64,000 nt of DNA from Prosopocoilus inquinatus. Taxonomy: Eukaryota > Arthropoda > Insecta > Coleoptera > Lucanidae. The notes beneath the pieces were generated by a model. The model saw only the letters and a program-made list of their open reading frames with translations, was not told where the DNA came from and ran no database searches. How positions within the stretch are numbered: position 1 is the stretch's first letter; each line of letters begins with the position of its first letter. The stretch is taken from contig CM069872.1 of NCBI GenBank assembly GCA_036172665.1, forward strand, positions 38,364,101-38,428,100, read 5' to 3'. Position numbers and translations under genes: made by a program. Shown piece after piece: positions 58,161-64,000 of this stretch.

Positions 58161-59758
58161 GGATGGAACAGTTTGATGTTAATTCAGTCGTAATAATTTC
58201 TTCCATAAATAGAAGAGCCTGGATAAAAAGAGCATTGGTGTTGTTTGGGACAGTCATTGAAAAACATTGCTATAAAGAACGTTCTATTAAAAGTGAGTTC
58301 CTGTAATGTTATTTGCAACACCTCAGTATCAAGTGATGATACTTTTTAATTTTCTAAAACATGTCGTTTTTTGAATGTGTGAAATAAAAATGTAACTGTA
58401 AAAACAAAAGCAGTAAAGGTAAGATTTAGAATTTAATGTTGAGGTATTGCAAAAAGTAATGTATGAGACTTGTGAGATTTATCACTCGTAAAAAGGACTT
58501 GCTTTATAAACTCGTTGCATAAAATACAATTTTAATCTGCCGGTTTACTTACTGAAATAATGTTATGTGTCAAGAAAGATAAAAGGACTTCTTAGGCGTA
58601 TTAGTTTTGCAGAATTTTTGCCGTCTTAAAAATTTTACATTGGAATAGGTATTATATAATGTTGTGAAAGTAGTGAAAATTTTTAGCTACCGTTTTACGT
58701 ACGAAAGAAAGTTATTTTAATATTTGCCTGCGGAATATAATCTACGGTTATAATGCTGAATTTATTCTCGACTTCTTGTAACCGCTCGTAAAACGTACTT
58801 CCTGAAATTGAGTGTTTTTTTTAAAGAGACGAATCAATCCATCGATTTCGGAAACACGTATTTTATTGAGCAACGTCGACCTCGTTTTAGTTTTACAGGT
58901 CTGTGGCGCTGTCCAAAAGTAACAAAGTTTCTCTATTAATAGTTCGGGCAACATTTATTTAAGAGTCGAGTAAATTACCTGTTTTCCCTTAATGGCGAAC
59001 GCTGGAAAGAAAGACAATAATTTTACCTTACAAACGATTGCTAGTATACAATAAAATTATCGATAAAACCTAATTCAAATTAATGTATTCGAATGGGTAA
59101 ATACCGCTTAAATATTTATGGGGAAAGAATCGAGAATCCGGTCATTATATTACGAAAGAACAAGGTGCTCGACGTCGAGGCGGTACTGTTGGTCTGAACA
59201 GTCCTTTTTCTCTGTGTTCATTGTCGACGATTTGATATTGCATTCGAAGTAAACAAGTTTCTTGCTGGAGATGTCTGCGTTCAGCTTCAAATTGTAGCAG
59301 TTATCCGAGAACGGAAAACTCAGTGGACTCTGCTGCCGTAAATAATATTGATAAAAGCCTCTACCTTACTGCTGTAAGCGAAAATCAATATGAAAACAAT
59401 TTTAAAATCTCCCTCTTTTCAATAACATTAATCTAACAAAGTGGGCCTTTTATTTCCGAACGAGATTATACAGGCACGATTGCGTTATTAGAGTAATTTC
59501 TAGCCGGGAGATAGTTCGCTTAATTAGAACGTATGTCTGCTTTGTCGATAATGTTAATTGAATGGAATCGAGAATGAGAATGGGAGAAAATTGTATAATG
59601 TTTCTATGAATATAAATTGTTCATTTTAATAACAACCTTGTTACCTTGTATTAGTTAACGTTCATTCGAAAAATATTGACGGTTTCAAATTGCAAGCCTT
59701 AATTACTCACGATGAACATACGGCATAAACTAATCCAAAATAATACTCCTAACAATTA
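58161..59758. other. Intron stretch, no gene seen
   Basis: AT-rich intron sequence, slightly less so at 59150-59340. No exon, RNA gene or repeat was recognised before the mariner insertion at the TA at 59759-59760. Confidence 0.4.
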
Positions 59759-59760
59759 TA

Positions 59761-61050
59761 CGTGGGTTGCTGGAAAATTTTCTGGAATCTAGTAGGTATA
59801 GAATTGTTAGCGTTTATCAACTGTCATATTTGAAAAATTTGACGTTTTTCGCCTATAATTCTATTGACAGTTCCTATCCAAGTGAACTAGTTTTGTTTGT
59901 ACAGTATTTGAGAAAAAGTAGTTTTGTGTAAACATGGAAATCTCGCGTGAAAATTTTCGTGTCATGATTTTTTACGATTTCAAATGTGGTCTAACGCCGA
60001 AACAATGACTCGATCAGCTTCATTTGACTTTTGGAGATGAAGCATCATCAAAGAGCAGTGTTTATAATTGGTTTGCCGAATTCCAGCGTGGACGTACCTC
60101 TCTCAGAGACGAATTTCGTGAAGGTCGTCCATTAACATCTGTTGTTGCCACTAATGTAGATGCTGTGCGTGCAATGCTTGAGCGAGATCGAGATGTTACA
60201 TACCGTGAGATTCAAGCATCATTACGCATTGACATGAAAGCAATACACCAGATTTTGCATGATCATTTGAACGGACGAAAGCTTTGCAGTCGTTGGATCC
60301 CACACAATTTAACAGAAGCCAAAAGCAGGGTCGTGTCAAATGGTGCGAAGAAATGCTCAGAAATTCAACGGAGGTCGTTCAAATTTAGTTTATAACATCA
60401 TTACTGGTGACGAAACGTGGATCTATTCGTACGAGCCAGAAAGTAAACAACAATCTATCGTTTGGGTATTTCAAAATGAACCAAAACCGACAAAAGTTGT
60501 CCGTTAACGCAGTGCTGCGAAGCAAATGATTGCTTGCTTCTTTGGTTTAACTGGACATGTAGCAACCGTGGCTTTAGAGGATCGAAAAACCGTGAATGCT
60601 GATTGGTATACTACAATTTGTTTGCCGGAAGTCATCGATCAAATAAGAAGAAACAATCGAAATCGACGAATTATTCTCCATCATGATAACACCAGCTCTC
60701 ACTCAGCCCGTCAAAGAGTAGATTTTTTGTCCAACAAAAATGATGATTTAATGACTCTTTGTCCATATTCACCTGATTTATCACCTAATGGTTTCTTTTT
60801 GTTCCGAAACATCAAAAATAAAATGCGTGGTGAGCGATTTTCGTCGACTGAAGCAGCGGTTGAAACATTCCGCACACTGGTTTCTGAGGTACCATCTTTA
60901 GAGTGGAAAACGTGCTTTAGAAATTGGTTCGAGCGTATGCAAAAGTGTACTGACGTCAAAGGCGAATACTTCGAAAAACAATGATACCGTTTACCAAATT
61001 TCATATGCGTTTTCTCATACCGTTTCCAGAAACTTTTCCAGCAGCCCACG
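59761..61050 (+). mobile_element. Mariner DNA transposon, full length (1.29 kb)
   Basis: The ends are inverted: CGTGGGTTGCTGGAAAATTT at 59761 and, as complement of the right end, CGTGGGCTGCTGGAAAAGTT at 61050, with similarity over about 28 bp. TA flanks both sides (59759-59760 and 61051-61052), the target duplication of Tc1/mariner elements. The transposase gene inside is broken. It lies within the large ARID5-like intron. Confidence 0.92.
59934..60984 (+). pseudogene. Mariner transposase, broken
   Basis: The frame opens MEISRENFRVMIFYDFKCGL and spans the length of a usual mariner transposase (about 350 codons). Motifs in order: helix-turn-helix region with VYNWFAEFQRGRTSL and EGRP; VTYREIQASL; CSRWIPHNLTEA; TGDETWIYSYEPE (first Asp); QMIACFFG; ILHHDNTSSH (second Asp); YSPDLSPNGFFLF; final GEYFEKQ. 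The third Asp of the DD34D triad, normally in the SPxDFFLF motif, is Gly here. Breaks: in-frame TGA at 60006-60008, frameshifts near 60322 and 60362, and in-frame TAA at 60505-60507. It cannot be active. The subfamily was not determined. Confidence 0.9.
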
Positions 61051-61052
61051 TA

Positions 61053-61483
61053 TATACCCACTGTTACATCATCTTGCTTTTATGCACTGAATTACTGAAT
61101 TTAATTCGGTCATTAAAAAACTTTGCCTTAACGATACTTCAAACTTTATAGTTTTATTACTTATTAAAATCAGGAACTTTACAGTGTACTTAATTATTTA
61201 ATGCAACTAGCAAAATTCATATTTATATTAGAACTCCCGTGGAGTTCTTGTTTTAAAGAAAAACCATTTTAATTACGCAACATCGTAAAATAATACTTAA
61301 TGTTGATGACCCTTTGAACTTTAGTCTCGACTTACGTGTATTATCACGTCAGGTTTAAACCACTCGAAAACTTATTCATGCTGTTTGCTGCTGAAAGGGT
61401 CATTTATACTTACGTATGGCATGCACGGGGTAAATTAAGGGTGACAGTTTATCGGCTGTCGTATATCTCTGGGGGGTTCAACT
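61053..61483. other. Intron stretch, no gene seen
   Basis: AT-rich sequence between the mariner and the tandem repeat array. Nothing was recognised. Confidence 0.4.
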
Positions 61484-61803
61484 AACATTTCTGTGGAACT
61501 GTAGATTTCATTATTGTTGAAAATAATCTTTTTTCCTCCTCAAGTTTGTTACTTGTCATTAATATATTAATTTATTTGAAGTTTAACCTTTAACATTTTT
61601 ATGGAATTGTAAATTTCATTATTGTTGAAAATAATCTTCTTTCGTCTTCTAGTTTGTTACTTGTCATTATTATATTAATTTATTTGGAGTTTAACCTTAT
61701 TTTTATAGAATTGTAGATTTCATTATTGTTGAAAATAATCTTTTTTCCTCGTCTAATTTGTTATTTGTCATTATTGTATTAATTTATTTGAACGTTTAAC
61801 CTT
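61484..61803 (+). repeat. Tandem array, three units of about 105 bp
   Basis: Each unit holds AATTGTAGATTTCATTATTG or a near copy, then TTGAAAATAATCTT, then GTTACTTGTCATTA, then TTAATTTATTTG and GTTTAACC. The units differ by small indels and substitutions. No coding potential. Confidence 0.75.
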
Positions 61804-63518
61804 CAAAAACTGCAGATATTTCATTTGAATGCAGTTATAGTTAAATTTGCATAGTATTCGTGCAATTGTATTTCGTTTTCATTTACATGAGAGATTTACT
61901 ATTGACATCCGTAAATACAATAATATGCAATAGTTATCAGTAATTTACATAATTCATAAATATATGTTACAATGATTTGAGCTGTAATTTCAATTCGCTA
62001 AAATCAGTCGAAATTTAATTCGTTTCCATTCATCGATTGCACGAACTATTATCTAAATATCGTAATTGCATTTTGATATTCTAATATTTAAGTTGTTCGA
62101 AATTTAAATTGGTTTTTAATGTTCTGTTTCATTTCAAATACAGTAAGGTCGCGGCAAGACGCACATTCTATTGAGTAAATGTGTGTGAACAATAATTGTT
62201 AATTAATTTCAATTAGTGCGCTCAAAAATAAGTTTTTAATTATTTACTTTGCCTTTTCTAATAGTTATGGCCTTATGTATATAAAAAAATATGGTGTAAA
62301 GGGGCGCTTTCACCCTTCCTTGTACTGGAGGGTTCTAATGGGTATTGTTGACTCTGGGCCAGTAAGGGATTTCAGGAACAAGTGGGCATTCAGCAAAACG
62401 CCAGAAATTTGATGGCTATATAGCTAGTTTAACGGGTTTATTTTTCAAAGGGGGCGGAGAGCCAATAAAATTAGGAACACGCGGAATAAATGACAGTAAT
62501 TTCGAAGAATTGGCGTTCACTGAATGTGTACCGACTAAAAATTAAAGAAGGTCTGTTCAATTATGTATACATTTTTTGAAACTTAAAAATCCAAGTTGGC
62601 TATTTTTCCTTTATTTTTTAATATGTAACCTAATAACGCTTAATAATAGCAAATTTTATTTAATAAATCGTTACTTACTAAAGTTATTTTTGAGTGTATT
62701 GTTGAGTGTATATAAGAAAAAAAATAGAATGTAAAACTAAACTTTTAAAATTTTTTGTTGCAATGTCAGGTCAAAAGCAATCGTAGGATGTCGTTTTATC
62801 TATACATCGTAAAAATAAACATTTAGAAAATTTGTACAACGTTGAAAATGTATAAAAAAAAGAAAAAGAAAAAGTGCTCTTTTACACAAATAGTTAAATT
62901 GGCAATTAATGATTTGGAATTTTGGTATTTATTCAAATAAAAGTATCAAATCAATAAAAAAAATATTAAATTCCTATGTGTTGCTGCTCAAAAACAAGAA
63001 AATATTTTTATAAAAAAAAAACAATTTGAATTCTTTTAGAAATCCAAATTTGAATTAATAGCAATAAATGTTGTTTATTGTAATACCATTTATTAGAAGT
63101 ATAAAACGAACACCAAAGCGGAATGCGCAAAGTACATAATTCATAATAAAATAAAAAAGTAGAATAAAAATTTCAAGAATTTTCAAAATAGTAGTTGAAA
63201 ATTATTGTTTGAACATTTAATTTAATTTAAATTAATGGCATTTTCTTCTCTTTAACTCGCTTGGAAATTGCCCTTCAGCTTTTAGTTGGAGTGGAGTATT
63301 TGAATAATAAGAATAAAAATAGAATTCAGGAAGAAGATAAAATCTAAAAATTTACGGTACGCTTGAGAGTAATTTGTAAATTGTAATTTTACTGAATTTT
63401 TTTCTATTATTGACTGAAAGTTTAAATTAACGAACTCTACGTAATCATTAATTGTTGTACGTAAATTACGTTAATTAATGCATTGTTTGCGTTTTTATTT
63501 ATTTAATAAAGATAGCTA
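61804..63518. other. Intron stretch, no gene seen
   Basis: AT-rich sequence that includes motif R copy 3 near 62764. A somewhat less AT-rich patch lies at about 62290-62480. No exon was recognised. Confidence 0.4.
62764..62797 (+). repeat. Short dispersed motif R, copy 3
   Basis: TGTCAGGTCAAAAGCAATCG followed by TAGGATGTCG, matching the copies at 349 and 53203 in the same orientation. Confidence 0.6.
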
Positions 63519-64000
63519 CACTCCTGTTCAAAAAATTCTGGACACTGGATTTTTTCACTTTTCCTTTTCAAAAAGCACTAGGACGGATCTAAATTAAAAG
63601 AAAACTAAAACAATTTATTAAATTCAGTTGATATTTTTTCATATTTTGTATAAATCATAGTAAAACTTCTCTAGATTTTTCATGTAATTTCCTGGAGCAT
63701 TCAAACACAAAAGCAAATACTTGCCTGTGAGCAAATAAGAGCCGATTGTTGGATGGTTAGATTTTTTTTGTTGCAGACTCTGCATCTAGGATACGTGCTT
63801 GTTTCTGGAAAAGTAATTTCAGTTCGGGAAAACATTGTGATTGAAAAACGTGCAATTGTTAGCAATGTAATTGATTGAAGATTATCGTTATCTAAAGCAT
63901 ACAGTTCATCGTTTTATCTCTGAATTACTTTCAAAGAAAAAAATATGGCCTCTTCAATCTTTTTGGGTAGTCTATATTTAACTTCTTACTGGACATGTTT
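63519..64000 (+). mobile_element. Possible left end of a Tc1-like element, cut by the window
   Basis: TA is followed at 63519 by CACTCCTGTTCAAAAAATTC then TGGACACTGG, which resembles Tc1-like inverted ends (CACTCCTGTTCAAAA type). The opposite end would lie beyond 64000. No transposase frame was recognised in the 480 bp available, so the call rests on the end sequence alone. Confidence 0.3.

Noticed and set aside
1..64000. CRISPR arrays, bacterial operons or phage genes
   Set aside because: The DNA is animal nuclear sequence with spliced genes. The tandem arrays seen have no spacer structure.

Overview
The window is AT-rich (roughly two thirds A+T), intron-rich animal DNA. It has GT-AG introns, several of them only 50 to 60 bp long, mariner, MULE and hAT transposons, and many small inverted-repeat (MITE or foldback) elements. 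One gene is a CLIP-domain serine protease homologue of the arthropod prophenoloxidase cascade, so the source is an insect. The protein resembles beetle PPAF2-type homologues, so a beetle is a reasonable guess, but the order is not proven from this window.

Two host genes can be supported, both on the plus strand. (1) A complete five-exon CLIP-domain serine protease homologue at 12848-17193 (411 residues). It has a secretion signal, a six-cysteine clip domain, and a protease domain whose catalytic Ser is Gly, so it should be a non-catalytic cofactor. (2) The 5' end of an ARID5-like chromatin regulator, with exon 1 at 24871-24891 and exon 2 at 25773-26027. No later exon was recognised, so 26028 to the window end reads as one intron of at least 38 kb, filled with transposon remains. 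A possible signal-peptide exon of a third gene sits at 1508-1571.

Region by region: 1-6.7 kb is a dense cluster of foldback repeats, including two related elements (4638-5086 and 5608-6089) with 11-bp flanking repeats, a one-sided tail and a hairpin-GAAACGT core that suggests Penelope-like ancestry. 6746-8581 is a decayed but full-length MULE transposon encoding a FLYWCH plus MULE transposase, with terminal inverted repeats, a perfect 8-bp target duplication, a 56-bp intron and repeated subterminal motifs. 8.6-12.8 kb is quiet apart from a 611-bp MITE (10875-11485) sitting in a local tandem duplication that preserves the empty site. 12.8-17.2 kb is the protease homologue; its first intron holds nested MITEs. 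17.9-20.3 kb is a 2.27-kb hAT inserted into the end of a palindromic MITE that has a second copy at 22.2 kb. 24.5-26.0 kb is the ARID5-like 5' end. The following intron holds two hAT copies of one family (27047-28803 and 34934-37181), a tandem duplication split by a dispersed repeat (33.3-34.8 kb), foldbacks (38.8, 42.1 and 56.9 kb), two LINE remnants (40.6 and 49.6-51.5 kb), a decayed CCAAT-bearing repeat (46.3-46.9 kb) and a full-length but dead mariner (59761-61050).

The two host genes show no functional link to each other. All calls come from reading the sequence by eye; no database or alignment program was used, and boundaries of decayed repeats are approximate.
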